Numbered from the stretch's first letter, positions 24,306 through 39,831 are shown. The stretch is DNA of 64,000 nucleotides from Rhynchosporium graminicola (GCA_900074885.1 FJUW01000056.1:87339-151338), one strand, 5' to 3'. Numbers and translations: made by a program. The notes: generated by a model not told the origin, from the sequence alone.

Positions 24306-27275
24306 AGTGTTCTTTCGTTGAGACGGCTCGAGCCAGTCTGTCATTGGCTCGTCTCGGATGACATACTGTAGCAGGAAATATAGTATACTTCATATGTAAA
24401 GTAGTATGACGCTGCTGGAGGGGAGGGAGTATGTACCCAATCAAGTTCGAGTANGGGGGGGGCAATATGATACAGTATTACCAAGGTACAGTACAGTACG
24501 GTACAGTACAGTACAGTATCTTCGTGATGATAATAATGATCGAGGGGGGTTCAGTACCTAATTACTTGATATCACTCACATTCATTCCTTTGACGATTGA
24601 CGAGGCTGACCATCCATACAATGATTCGATCGATGGGTGGGCTTTATGCTTCGTCGGTTTCATATGGATTCTGTCCAGCCATTGTACTTACAGTATAAAT
24701 ATAATGCCACCCGAATCTTCCCCGTCATCTGATATTGGTTTTCGTTACTACTTGTTTTCCCCTTGTTCATCGCTTCAGATGATCGCCCTGTTTATTGACT
24801 CTCAAGGTGTTTGGATACATAAGATACTGTAAGCCTTGTCGGACTACTTCACAGAGGGAGGGTTCATTGGGGTATCCTGCCATTACAGCCGGGACCACAT
24901 CAATAAGGAACTCGTTCTCAACGAAGTCAACCAACACAATTACTACGCACAAATCGTTGCAAAGGGGGTCTCCCGAACCTCCCCTTCTCTTCCCTTTCCC
25001 ATATCCTCCCCCACGATAATTCAGATCGTCGTCTATTGACTACCTAGGACCTGCTGATACCTGTCCTATACCTTGCCTATCCGAATTATCATGAACTATC
25101 AAACTACGAAAACTCGCAATGGTCCCGTTTGGGGAATCGTGCACTTTCGAGGGTGGACCTTCTTATCGGCCCTTGCTCGGGTCTGCTCATACTTCTAGTA
25201 GGTACGAAGACTAAGAAAAGTACCGTCCTGTCCTCCTCTCTCACGGTACCTGGGTACAATCTACTCAGACCACCCATCTCTCACACGTGCACCTTGAGAT
25301 CCTCTCATTGTATCGCATCACGTTGCATGAGATGATTTCAATTGGATACAAGTCCTTCGTTTGCCCTTGGGCACAACTCAGGTTCTCTTGGCGGCTGCTG
25401 GTGGCGTTTCGGACCAAGGGCGCGGCCAGCTGCCTCCGATATTCGCTAGCTCGCTTGGCTGGTTGACTGAGAGGCAGAGGCCAAGTTGAGAGTAGGTAAG
25501 CTTGTAGGAAACGTACACTATACAAGCAATAAACAAACTGAAGGATACCTTTCTTGATCATCAAATTACTGAGCGAGACAGGAAGTTTATACCTGTCTTT
25601 CCTCTGCAATTATTTATTGTACTGAGAGTTTCCTTTCTGGCGGAGCAGTATGCCCAGTCACATGACTATATTGCTCTATCCATTTTATCTTCTTCTTTTT
25701 CCCCCCTCAATCCCCCCCTCCATTCATGTGGTCGTGAGTCTAACTGAATTTTGCACGTTATTTCGAGCTGGATCAGTATTGCTCCTTCATTTCGTCTTGT
25801 GTAAATAAAAGCATAGAAAGCTCAACTATGCGTCTCCCCTGTCTCGCCCTCCCCATATAGTACAATACTCGAGCTATCTCCTCCCGTCACAAATCCATAG
25901 ATCTCTCTGCGCATCCTATATCTCTCCTCAACACACTAGTAGATGGCTTCTCTATTGCCAACGAACATGACATATGTTTGGTTCTCACTTGAACAAGCAT
26001 GACGGCAAGGCGATATCATGAACTCTACTACGCTATCTCTAAATATGCACTGCATTGCAAAAAATACCTGCATCTTCCATAGATCAAATTCGTGCACACT
26101 ATCCGTTCTCCCCATACCCGATTCCGAATAACATTGTCGAGAAAAGCACTACTTATGTCGGATAGAGAAGTGATGTGCTAAGTGAGCGTCCGCCTTCGTG
26201 AGATGCAAGATTAAAGCGAGACCCGATGTTATCCCCGAGTTGTGTAAATAATTCGTACGAGAATACTATCAGTTAATCACTATGGCTTTCATATATCTCG
26301 AGAAACAAAGTCTGCAAGGAAATTGGTTCTTATCGTATAAGTCGAAATATAGTAGGGCTTAATTAGCAAATTCGATCAAAAACGGCACATGCAAAACTTT
26401 CTATCAGACGATGTATGGCTATATGATATACCTCTACCATGATTTTATTGACAGAGTAACCCTTACTGCGGTAAGGCCGCCGAAGCAGTGAAGTGCTAGA
26501 TGAACAGGACAACCTTAGAAGGAAACAAAGCCGGACGCGAAGTTCCGGGCAAAAGATGAGGTAATGATTCTTCCGCAATTGAAATAATAGACTTATTTTA
26601 ATGAGCACATGAAGTGTCTTACACCCTACGAAACTAGTAGAGGTTGTATATCTAGCCTCTGTTCTAAGCACGCGTAGTGCTTCTTCTTCTGTTCAGGCAA
26701 AGCCATAGAGAATTCAAAGCAGATCCAGGTACTCATGATCTCATCGAGGCTAATGAATGGTCCATATAAAAGGACTATGTCTGTGAAGTTGTCGATACAT
26801 AATGCGGTGACAAAGCCACCTTCTGTATATTGGAACACGTTAATTTTGCAAACGTAGAGGATTGGAGTTCGAAAGCTTCAGAGTCTCATTTTAAGAAATA
26901 CAGAAGAGCTCAGGATTCTAACAACTTTGGTCAGGATATACCCCAAGTCAAGAAACTGCAATGAAGAAAGATGCAAATAAACCAGATAAACAATTTTGTA
27001 CATCGTAATACTGTCATCACCACTGCCCAGAACTCGACAACTCGGAACCCCATCCTCATCTCTCACACGTGATATCCAGCTCCGAATCACGCCCCACTTT
27101 TACAGCTCCATACTCGCTTGCAAAATACCTTACGACCTCATTCCATCCAAGGCTCCCCAAACAGCAGTTCCATATCAAACACCAGACTCGACCTCTACAC
27201 ACCTCCTCCGAGCTCAATTGACATCTCCTCCTCACAAGAACCACAGACACGCGCTCACCAACTACTGCCATCACA
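24306..27275. other. Intergenic: GAPDH upstream and COX5 promoter
   Basis: No gene is supported. An ambiguous base (N) sits at 24454, just before a run of seven or more G. A GTACA/GTACG pentamer repeat covers about 24485-24520. The last 90 bases before 27276 are CT- and CA-rich, as is usual in fungal leaders. Open frames of up to 114 codons have no domain or splice context. Confidence 0.5.
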
Positions 27276-28252
27276 ATGCTTCGCCAATCCGCCGCGCTCC
27301 GGGCGATCGCCCGACCCATGGGGAAAGGAGGATATGGAAACGTAGCAGCGCTGGGAGGATACGGAGGACAGAAGAGAGCCGCGCACGCAATCAGCAACCC
27401 GACATTGGCGAATATCGAGAAGAGGTGGGAGGGTCTTCCGCCGCAGGAACAGGCTGATCTCTGGATGGCGCTGAGGGATCGTATGAAGGTGAATTGGGCC
27501 GAGTTGACGTTGCAGGAGAAGAAGGCTGGTAGGTTTCTGTTTTTCTCTTTACTTGATTGCTTCGTGATTTAGTGGGGCTTGAGGGGGAAGGGGGGAGGGA
27601 TTGAGGTCTGTGAAGGTCAATTGGGTGGAGTGAGGGTTGGATGTTGCGTCTAAGAATTGTGATTCTGTTTAGGGGAACATCAAATCCAACTTCAGCACCA
27701 GTCCAAACACACATACGAGCACTAAATCTCACTCCCTTCCACTTGTCAGCTTCTAAAGCACAACCTCCTCAAACGGAACACAGGAAATCTCGAACTTTGC
27801 TGATGTTCCTCCCCCACAGCATACTATATAGCCTTCGGCGCCCACGGTCCCCGCGCCCAAGATCCTCCCAACGAAGGCTGGAAGGTATTCGGATACGTCA
27901 TGGCAGGCATTGGCGCCACAGCCGTCTTGTTCGGTACGGTTCGATTTTTCGCGAGAGGTGCTCCGGGTACGATGAACAAGGAGTACCAGGAGGCTACGAA
28001 TGAGTATTTGAAGGTATGGTTATCTTGGAGCACTCTGCTCGTCCCTCTTGCTATATATCATATCTCCTGTCTGGCTTGCTGCATGGTTTGAGTCATCCAA
28101 TGGGCAGGGGAGGATTAAAACGAGGGCTCTAAAGATCGGGGACATGGGCTAATATTTTGACACAGGCACAAAACTCCAATCCTATCTCCGGTATCTCATC
28201 CGAAGGCTACTCCGGCCCTGGATACGTCCAGAGCGCGCCAAAGAAGAAGTAA
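27276..28252 (+). CDS. COX5: Cytochrome c oxidase subunit 5 (subunit IV family), mitochondrial (177 aa)
   Basis: Three exons: 27276-27528, 27820-28013 and 28166-28252. The N-terminus, MLRQSAALRAIARPMG, is a short basic amphipathic presequence for mitochondrial import. It is followed by the conserved SNPTLANIEKRWEGLPPQEQADLWMALRDRMK. A single membrane span (about residues 120-140, MAGIGATAVLFGTVRFFA) anchors the protein in the inner membrane. The tail ends SAPKKK. It is a nuclear-coded subunit of respiratory complex IV, equivalent to yeast Cox5a/b. The first intron is long (291 nt) and the second is 152 nt. The junctions restore EKKAAYYIAFGAHGPR and EYLKAQNSNP. The assignment is confident. Confidence 0.93.
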
Positions 28253-28918
28253 ATTTCTCTGTCGATCCTCGTACTGCAATGGTATCGATGTGTTACATAC
28301 TCTGCAGAAAAGCCGATTACCTTTTCTTTTGTTGGACGTGGATGTGGGTGGTGTGATGGGATGTAGATAGGTGTGCGTGGGAGGGAGTATCGATATGGAT
28401 ATTGAGGTGGTGAAGATTAGATGGTGTGGAGAGGGAGGAAGAGGGAAATGATGTGAGGGAAGTGTGAGGAGAGAGACTGGAAGGAGAGAAGGGGAACTTG
28501 TACAAAGTATCTGTCTTGTTTTTGTTTACGCATAGAAAGAATGGAATGAGAACCGAATCAAATCAAATCTGCTTTCGACTTGCATTTGTGGTCATACACC
28601 GACTGACTGGCTGAGCTTACTTGGAGGCCACACAGAAAGGTACGATGAGTTCACAGCAGGAGCTGACTTGACTTGACAGTTCGATATATGCGAGTTCTGA
28701 TCCAATTTCTTGAATTCCGTTTCTAGGGATATATACAATTCTGTTCGTTTCCTCCCTTCCTTCTTCCTCATCACCATGCGTTCAGTCAAAATAAACGCCT
28801 CAGATTGAACGAAAACGCCATCAGACCCCTCCTCTCAACCCGTCGTTACCCCTTTTCAAATTCCTGTTCAGGCTCAGCCTTCTAACCACCTCCACCCCTC
28901 TCCTCCTCCTCCAATACC
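28253..28918. other. Intergenic between convergent COX5 and MCX1
   Basis: The region between two convergent 3' ends, rich in GA/TC tracts. It probably holds both 3' UTRs. No gene is seen. Confidence 0.5.
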
Positions 28919-30968
28919 TCACATCCCACTACTGCCCACCCTCCTAAACCTCTGAAAACCACTCCCTTCATCATCCTGCCCATCCTGATCCTGCTCGCCC
29001 TTCTGATGATTACTTCCCTGGACGATACCATTCTTAACATTCCACTCCTCCTCCTCCCCCTCGCACGCCTCTTCAAAAGCTTTATTCTGGCCTCTGCTCC
29101 AACAGCGCGGCATTTGCGCTGGCTCTCCCTCTCCTTCTGATTCTGATGCTTGTGCGGTATTGCTAGAGGTGTTGGAGCTTTGCGATCTCACGAATGCTTC
29201 GTCGACGAGACAATATCTTATCGCGGACCCGGGGCCGTGGAACATGATTTCTGAGAGGATGGTCTCCATTATGCTTCTCAGAGCTCGCGCTCCGACACCT
29301 CCGTTTCCATCCCCACCTTCCCTCGCGCTGCCAGTAGGTGATAAAGCACGTTCGGCAACAGCGTGTAAGGCCCCAGTCGTGAATTTTAGTTGGATGCCGT
29401 AGGTGTTGAACAGGGCGGTGAATTGAGCGACGAGCGAATTCTTAGGCGAGGTTAGGATTGTGGTTAGTTGGGAGAGGGAGAGGGGGGAGAGGGAGACGGT
29501 TATTGGGATGCGGCCGAGGAGTTCGGGGATTAGGCCGTAAGTCTGGAGATCGGATGGCAGGACGGAGGTGAGGATGTTGGGGGCTGGTTTAGGTGAGTGG
29601 TTTTTCTGGTGAGAAGGGGAGGTTATGGATAAGGATGAAGAGGGGTGGGTTGGTGAGCTGGATGACGAGGATGGTTGGGACATCGAGAAGGAAGACGGAG
29701 GCGAGGATTTGATCTGGGCTCCGAATCCAAGTGATGAGCCAGATGAAAGCCGTTTCGAGATTATCTTCTCAAGTCCGACGAATGCACCCGCGAATACAAA
29801 CAGGATATTCGTCGTATCAATCGTATACTGTTCCGTTTTTCCCATCTGGGCCTGCTGCTGCACGGCATCTCTTCCCCTCTCCAACCTCCCTCCTGCCACC
29901 TCATTCTTCGCATTCTTCTCCCCCTTCGCACTAACCGTCACCGTCGTCCCTTCAATCATCTTCAAAAGTCCCTGCTGGACACCCTCACCTGACACATCCC
30001 TTCCATGCGTCATCACAGCCGGCTTCGCCAATTTATCGACTTCATCGAAAAAAATTATACCGCTTTCACATTTTGAGATAGAGTGTGAGGAAGCTAGGAG
30101 GAGACGCTCAATGGAAGATTCGATGTCGGTGCCTATGTAGCCGGCTTGGGTGAGAGAGGAACAGTCAACGGTTGCGAAGGGGACTTCGAGGATCCGAGCG
30201 AGCGTAGAGAGGATGTAGGTTTTTCCTACGCCAGAGGGACCGAGGAGGAGGAGGTTAGACTTCTCGATTATAGTCTGAGTGGAAGTGGTGAGAGGAGCAT
30301 GACCCAGCGGGGTTCCTGGTGGAGTGGGAGGAGCGTTACGATATGGTAATGGGTTGTTGAGATCTACGGTCTCGATGTGGCCGGGGTATTCATCTAGTAC
30401 AGAGTTAGTATGAGTGAAATATTATGCAAGAAAGGAACCGCATGGGTTGAGAACATGAAGGGAAGATAGTATGCAGAAAGTCAGCTGATTTCGTATCATA
30501 TAACTCACTCTCAATCGGATGACTATTCCTCTCCCTCTCCCTCACCTCGCGTCGCGCCTCCTGTTCAGCCTTTTCCCTCTCCTCCTCCTGCAGCCTCCTA
30601 ATCTCTCTGATCCTCTGGTAATGATTGAAGATAGCAACACTAGTCACTTTCTTGGCCGTATCTTGACCGACAACGTATTTATCAAGATGTCCTTTCAGTA
30701 ATGAAGGAGTCAATCTGGGTGCTCCATGGGTTGAAGCTTTGGATAATGGGCCTTCGGTCGGCCGATTGGGTTCGTAGGTATTTGTGAAGCCGGCATTTTG
30801 AGACTCGAAGCCAGTACGGTATGAGTTGGAATATGGATCTCGGTTGGAGGAGGTGCTTGTGGAGAGTGGGTGGCGATATGGGCTGAGGATGAGGTTTGCT
30901 TGCAGAGAACTATTGATAGAACGTTTAGGGAGTGTGGTGAGTTTTAATTTCCGGGTGATGGCCGGCAT
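28919..30968 (-). CDS. MCX1: Mitochondrial ClpX-type AAA+ unfoldase (644 aa)
   Basis: Two exons, 30968-30509 and 30393-28919. The donor is GTGAGT, and the junction gives [15 protein letters not shown]. The basic, Ser/Arg-rich N-terminus suits import. ClpX features follow: [17 protein letters not shown] at about 91-107, Walker A GPSGVGKT at 205-212, and Walker [10 protein letters not shown] at 266-274. Next come [31 protein letters not shown], and a sensor-2-like [12 protein letters not shown]. No CxxC pairs occur at the N-terminus, so the zinc-binding adaptor domain of bacterial ClpX is absent. A Ser/Pro-rich insertion ([14 protein letters not shown] region) interrupts the AAA+ core, and the C-terminus is a long acidic tail. 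The protein unfolds matrix proteins, alone or for ClpP. Family placement is confident. Confidence 0.92.
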
Positions 30969-31864
30969 GTTGGGTATTAGAACTGAGGATCATAACTGCT
31001 TCGAGGGAAGCTCGTGATGTTGGTTGATATCCCTAGGTAGGTAGGTAGGTAGGTAGGTGCACGTGAGCATCGAATCGAGTAGGTCGAGGTCGAGCCCTCA
31101 AGTTGTACTGTAGTCAAGTCGCGGGGAGAGGGAGGGGAGGGGAGGGGAGGGGAGAGGGGACCGGGAGAGCTGTCAGTCAGTTGTTAAGCGAGTAAGTTAT
31201 TGTATGTATGTAGGTCGGTTCGCGGGGAAGATACAGTAGTTGGTTTGAAGGTCTGAGTGTCACATTCAAATCTTGTAATATAAATCTTGGATGATGTGTG
31301 CACAGTATGTGAAATAAATAGTGCCTTTCTAGGTATGTATGTATGTATGGATGAGTGACAGACAGGAATCAGTTACACTCACATAGATTTGAGATGACAC
31401 CCACTTTGCTCACATGTTCACTCGACATCACGTTTTCCTCCAATGGTTGGTTGAGTTTCCAGAGCTCAGTCCCCTGCCAAACCCGACGTCATTGGGCGAA
31501 GAGGACCCCGCAGAAACCCTCGCTATTTTTGGAGTGGGAGAATGCGGACAGGATCATCTCTTGAATCCCTCCTGCCTGATACTTATACTGATACTCTACT
31601 GCATATCGAAGAAGGAGCAGAAGAGGAAGAAGAGCTTTTGATCCTCTCCTTGCTTGACTCTATAAAACGCTACTTTCCCTTCCTTGTACCGTTTTCCCGA
31701 AAAAGTCAGCAATCACTCACTACTTGTTGTGTTGAACAAAAAGCAACCTCAACCCCGTTCCCAGCAAGCAAGAAGCTACTAGGTACGGTAATCGAGAGCT
31801 CCCTCCTATCTTCTGCCAGCTTCCCACATCTGCAAACACGACTAGAACAATAGAAACCGTCACA
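30969..31864. promoter_or_regulatory. Shared divergent promoter region of MCX1 and GLC3
   Basis: An 896-bp intergenic stretch between divergent starts. It contains a (GTAG)n tract at about 31032-31058 and a GGGGA repeat tract at 31122-31160. It also has pyrimidine-rich leader sequence ahead of GLC3. No gene is seen. Confidence 0.5.
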
Positions 31865-34328
31865 ATGGACGCCACGAATCAGAACTCGGAGAATTCCGTT
31901 CAAGGGAATGGAGCAGCCAATGGATTGCCCAACGACGGCACGGGTAAGAACTGCGGGCGCCCGACTCTGCTAGAAACTGGCTCATTCAAGTAGGCGTTAT
32001 TAAGATGGATCCATGGCTCTCTCCCTTCAAGGAGGAGCTGAAGGCACGATACAACACGGCACAAGATTGGATCAAGAAGATTGACCAGGACGAGGGTGGA
32101 CTGGAGAAGTTCAGCAGAGTGGGTGAATCCATCACGAAGCCAAGGACCAATACTGACCCGTACAGGGCTTCGAGAAGTTCGGAATAAACGTGGACAGTCA
32201 GAACAACATCACCTACAGAGAATGGGCGCCTAATGCGACGCAAGCATTCTTCATTGGTGATTTCAGTATTTCTCCCTTCCCGTGTAGCAGAGGTCCGTTT
32301 GCTGGCTGGGTTGCTAATGCTTAGGTAGGCGATTGGAGTCGAGAGTCGCATCCTATGAAGAAGGATCCATTTGGCGTATTCGAAATTGTGCTTCCTGCGG
32401 TTAAAGGAGAACCTGCCATTGCACACAATTCCAAAGTCAAGGTTAGTCTATCAGTCCGTTCTGGCAACTTGTACTGATGTGGTAGATCTCCTTGGTCCTA
32501 CCATCCGGTGAACGCATCGAACGCATACCTGCCTGGATCACATATGTTACCCAAGACCTACACGTGTCCCCAGTCTACGATGCTCGATTCTGGAACCCTC
32601 CCAAGGCCGAACGATATGTATTCAAGAACAAGAGACCTCAGAAGCCCGAGAGCGTGCGAGTTTACGAAGCACATATTGGAATCTCCTCTCCCGAATTGAG
32701 AGTCACTACATACAAAGAGTTCAGGTTGAACATGCTGCCGAGAATAAAGCACTTGGGATACAACGTCATCCAATTGATGGCCATCATGGAGCATGCATAC
32801 TATGCTAGTTTTGGATACCAGATCAACAGTTTCTTTGCTGCAAGTAGTCGATATGGTTCGCCTGAGGAATTGAAGGAGCTGATTGACACTGCTCATGGAA
32901 TGGGAATTGTGATTCTGCTGGATGTGGTTCACAGTCATGCTTCCAAGAATGTTCTTGATGGCCTGAACGAATTTGATGGGACGGATAGCTGCTATTTCCA
33001 TGGTGGTCCAAAGGGCAAGCATGAGCTTTGGGATAGTCGGCTGTTCAACTATGGAAGTCATGAGGTTCTCAGATTCCTGCTCAGCAATCTACGATTCTGG
33101 ATGGATGAGTACATGTTCGATGGTTTCCGCTTCGATGGTGTTACAAGCATGCTTTACACCCATCACGGGATTGGCACGTAGGTTTTGACGCTTCTTTAGG
33201 AAAGCTATACTGACATGTGCAGGGGATTCTCTGGTGGCTACCATGAATACTTCGGACCTGGCGTTGATCAGGAGGCCGTTGCATATCTGATGATTGCAAA
33301 CGAGCTTCTACACAACCTGTATCCTGAGATGATCACAATTGCTGAGGATGTCTCTGGGATGCCAGCACTCTGTGTAAACTTGTCGCTTGGTGGAATTGGA
33401 TTTGACTACAGATTAGCAATGGCTATTCCTGATATGTGGATCAAGATTCTCAAGGAGGTTCAGGATGATAACTGGGACATGGCCAATATCTGCTTCACTC
33501 TGACCAACCGAAGACATGGCGAGAAGACAATCGCTTACTGCGAAAGTCACGATCAAGCGTAAGTCAGACAGCACCCCATGCTAGACTCAAACTGATACAG
33601 CTAGACTGGTCGGAGACAAATCCATCATGATGCATCTCTGCGATGCAGAACTCTACACCAACATGTCCACCCTCTCGACATTCACCCCCGTCATCGAGCG
33701 AGGCATGGCCCTCCACAAGATGATTCGACTCATCACCCACGCTCTCGGTGGCGAAGGCTACCTTAACTTCGAAGGCAACGAATTCGGACATCCGGAATGG
33801 CTCGACTTCCCTCGTCAAGGCAACGACAACTCATTCTGGTACGCCCGTCGCCAATTTAACCTCCCAGACGACGGCCTCCTCCGCTATAAATTCCTCTACG
33901 AATTTGACTCTGGCATGCAGCACGCGGAGCAAAAGTACGGATGGCTGCACTCTGACCAAGCATATATCTCTCTCAAAAACGAGTCTGATAAGGTTATTGT
34001 GTTTGAGAGAGCGGGTCTGGTTTTCGTGTTTAACTTCCATCCAACGAAGAGTTATGCTGATTACCGGATTGGTATTGAGCAGGAGGGAACGTATAGGGTA
34101 GTACTGAATACGGATACGAAGCAGTATGGTGGCTTCGAGAGGATTGATTCCGAGACGAGGTTCTTTACCACACCGTTTAAGTGGAACGAGAGAAAGAATT
34201 TTACGCAGGTTTACATTCCTACTAGGACTGCTATCGTAAGTTTCTTTTGCACACCTTCAAGTCCTGAATCTCGGAAATACAGGTGCTAATAAGTGTAACA
34301 GGTCCTTGCTCTCGAGTCGACTCTTTAA
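31865..34328 (+). CDS. GLC3: 1,4-alpha-glucan (glycogen) branching enzyme (700 aa)
   Basis: Eight exons: 31865-31943, 31994-32118, 32166-32265, 32329-32441, 32486-33177, 33223-33558, 33605-34235 and 34302-34328. The sequence follows the GH13 branching-enzyme pattern. The carbohydrate-binding N-terminus ([15 protein letters not shown], then YREWAPNA) is followed by the catalytic barrel. Barrel motifs include [29 protein letters not shown] (nucleophile Asp), [11 protein letters not shown] (acid) and CESHDQA. The C-terminal beta domain has [18 protein letters not shown]. The length matches yeast Glc3 (about 704 aa). It creates alpha-1,6 branches in glycogen in the cytosol. Two junctions have tandem acceptors: CAAGTAG at exon 2 (either use keeps frame) and CAGCTAG at exon 7 (only the second restores HDQALVGDK). 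No active-site residue is missing. Confidence 0.95.
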
Positions 34329-35273
34329 GTTCTTGTCAAGGACTGTGTAGGGGGCCATGGCAGGAAGCAGCGGAACTGGTGAAGGGAACCATATGAACAA
34401 GACATCTGAGCTAGCGTGTGACTGGGGGAGCTTTCTTGTTTCTTTATGTTTAGATGAGATACTTCGTGTATTGCATACTTGTAGCAAGCCTGCAATTGAT
34501 ACTTTTGCAACTTACTGTTTATGTTCATGTTGCTTTCGTATGAGAGCCGGTTAGTGCTGCTTCCAAATGAGAGTCGAGATTTCAAGGTCCAAGTATTTGA
34601 ATTTGTTTTTTCCAGACTCGAAGCAACTGTTGAGGCGTGTGCTAAAAGTTGATCTCGTTTTCCCGAATGTCATCATTCCAACTCATGACATCAAGTGTCA
34701 TCCTTATTACTGTCACCACTGAGACAAGCGACATTAGATGACATCGTTCTTGAAGATGCTTACTTGACATCTGAGCATAGGCCTAAATCGAAACTAAACG
34801 TGACAAGAAATAAAGCTTCAGAGATATCTTCCGCTATGAGGCTTTGATTATTCACTTCGAGTAATCCAGACGTAGTGAGCTCGGTGCTAGGCGATTTTGT
34901 ATCTGGAGTATGTATCCAGAATCAGGCCAACTGCGGTAAAGATAACAAATAATGTCAAGATGCGAGAAATGCACCTTTGATAAGGGACCAGAGCCTACAA
35001 TATATCGGCATGTAGTTTTACAAAGGATTCACAGACTCATGAAGAGCTATTTCGCCCAGGTTACCATCTTCGTCGTTCTCACAGGCTTCCATTGTTTTGA
35101 TCCTCCGATCCACTTCGGCCAAAATCGGCTGGGCTGCCACGTCACCTGACTTTAGCGCTAAGAGGCAAAGATCCAGTTAAGCTTGCCGAACGTCCTCCCT
35201 CAACTCTTCTATCCATTCCATCACTCCCCGTATCTCCACCCTCTTCACATCGCCCTTCTCTGTTCCTGCAAAG
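34329..35273. other. Intergenic: GLC3 3' region and ATP2 promoter
   Basis: No gene is supported. The 70 bases before 35274 form a pyrimidine-rich leader (CTCCC, CTTCTC runs), typical of highly expressed fungal genes. Confidence 0.5.
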
Positions 35274-37318
<2,045 letters not shown>

Positions 37319-38817
37319 AGTGGATAACTTTGGGGCCGAGTGGTAATATCATGGCGTGGGAGATGAGAGAAACCGACGGAGATGTGTATATTTACTTGCG
37401 TGGGAATGGTTTGACGGTCTAAGCGGGTGTGTACAGAGGTGTGAAGTGGAAAAACGAAGAGATCTCTGAAGAACCGATTCCCCCTTGCGATATCACATCT
37501 CCTCGCTTGTAACAAACAAACAAACCTTTTCCTTTTTCTTCAAATCTTGTTTCTTGATTCATTATGCAAGAGACTTGGATGAACTTGATTTTGATCCTGA
37601 TCTGATACTGCAGGAGGGAAATGTGCCTTTTGTGATATAAGTGGGTAATAGTGTGGAGCATCAGCTCTAGCAAAGTCTCATGGATAGCGAGGGCAGAAGG
37701 ATTCCAGGTGGCTGACTCTATTTAGTTTGCTTAATCCTCTTGTCAGAAAACTTAGCGATTCGGATATAGTGGTGGAAGAAAGGAGGAGTCAAGGTATGTT
37801 TCTACTCTAGAGAGTCAGATCCATGAGAATGATAAAGGGACAAAGCGATTTTGCGAGCTCGTTCTAAATCCGGACATGTAAGATTGTAACTCGTGGCAAA
37901 GTCACCAAAATCCAATGTGACCTTCGACTTTGGGTTTTGTATAATGTCGTAAGATGTATCTATGATATTGGAGGTCTAGGTGTGATAGTCAATTATACCT
38001 ACAGTAGTAGCAGGTTTACACGTCGCCGAAGACGAATTTCCCTCGAAGTCAGCCTTCGATGACAAAGACCCCCGTAATGTTTCTTGACCTATCATATCGA
38101 GCCTATGCGATTGGTCAAGCAGGACCCCAAATACTTTGCACATACGAAAGAACCAAGTTCTAGCTATGTTGTGTTACCTTTTAATTTGGCCCGTCTGTCC
38201 TTCATTCCGAGCGGTCATTTGCTGGCTTCATATAAGGACTCGTTTTTGGTTGATATTTACCGCATTAAGCGAGGAAGCTAGCTATCATCTAGACTACAGA
38301 GCACAAAAGTTTTCAAGCCAAGTATCACACTCATCCTCGTGTGATCTTATTTTCGGATTTTCCCAGAAGCATCAGAACGGGTCGTATATCATCCCTGGTT
38401 TTCACTGTAATGCGTTTAGACCTCGGAGCAAGATCATTTCTCACTGCCTCAAATATGAATGTATTAAAATGCCTTGTGAAAAGAATATTCACGACTACCA
38501 TTCAATCCCCGGATCAGCAAAAGGTTTCAATCAAAGCTAATTTCGGCACTGCGATTTCGAATTCTTCCTAACTGATTAGAATTATCTCAATACTCTATCA
38601 ACTTTGATGTACAAGTAATCAACCCAACTTCTAAGTATCTCTTTCCTCCATTACGCTCCCACTCCCATCCACAGTATCAAAATTTCCAACCTACGGGAAC
38701 CTCAACCACGCTCCATTCTCGCAGCCTTACCATCCCTTCCTCGATTCCGCGATCAACAAAAGGATCATCCACACAAATCCAAATACGTTCCATTCTCGTG
38801 CCCCTTCGAAATTTCTA

Positions 38818-38832
38818 CGACGTGCAACAAAG
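38818..38832 (+). repeat. Outlying copy of the 18-bp motif
   Basis: CGACGTGCAACAAAG, matching 13 of the 15 overlapping motif positions exactly. It lies in intergenic DNA more than 20 kb from the main cluster. Confidence 0.55.
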
Positions 38833-39831
38833 ATTGTGACTCTGTTGCTACCCAAGCACAGAGCTTACATCGACGCTGGTATGTATAACCGTCATCTTCT
38901 CATCAGATGAAAGAAAAATAGACGACGGTACCCACCTACTAAGCCCCCCCTCTCACTGTCAGAAATTAAGATACTTACTTCACTTTCTCCGTTTCGTAAA
39001 GCATGCAGAGCAGACGGAAGTTGGTCTCTCGCACTCTCAGAAGTCGACAAGATCAAGTCTTTCCTCGGTAGGGTCATGTGCGCGATATATTTGCGACAAA
39101 TCTTGATTAGCAAAACTCCAGATGCCAGTTCATAACCAAGAAAGTTGACAGAATAGCCAAACTGGCAAATCTGCACATCGAGTATTTGCTCTCCCACGAG
39201 ATTTAGCTTTTTCTCTAGACATTCATTCTAAATGAAATCGCTAAAATTCAAACAAAAAATCGCAGCAATCATTATCGAAGCTCGCAAACCTCCAAGCTTT
39301 TCCCTCAGAATCTCTCTGGATAAAGGTCCATTCCCGAGGACTCTGATGGGTGGCAACCATGTAGACAGACTTTCCCTATCTATCTCAGAGCACTTCCCAA
39401 GTGCGCCTTGAACCTCTCCACAGCCAAGAAAGACGCACTGTAGCAGAACGTAAACGGCACTACAAGTATATCTCCAAAACCCAACGCCGGAAAGCCGCAA
39501 AATCGGTCCACTCGCTAGGAAACTTCCGAAAGAAGAAACGGATGGATACAAATCACAACACATGATATCTCTCTCTCCTTCCATATCCCGCCTCTATATA
39601 AAGCAGATACAAGTCCATCTATGCCAAATAACACATTCGGAACCCCGCAAGCCTCCTCCTCTCCATTCCATGTCCACTCTCCTCTCCTCTTCTCTCCTCA
39701 ACCTCAGGGTCCTCACCGGAAACACAACAAGCAATGAAAACTACATATAAACTACATGTCTTCAATAAATGCTTCTTCCCTTTAAACCTCCTAGAGACTA
39801 GATAGAAAATGACGAGCGAGCCTGCTTCTCT

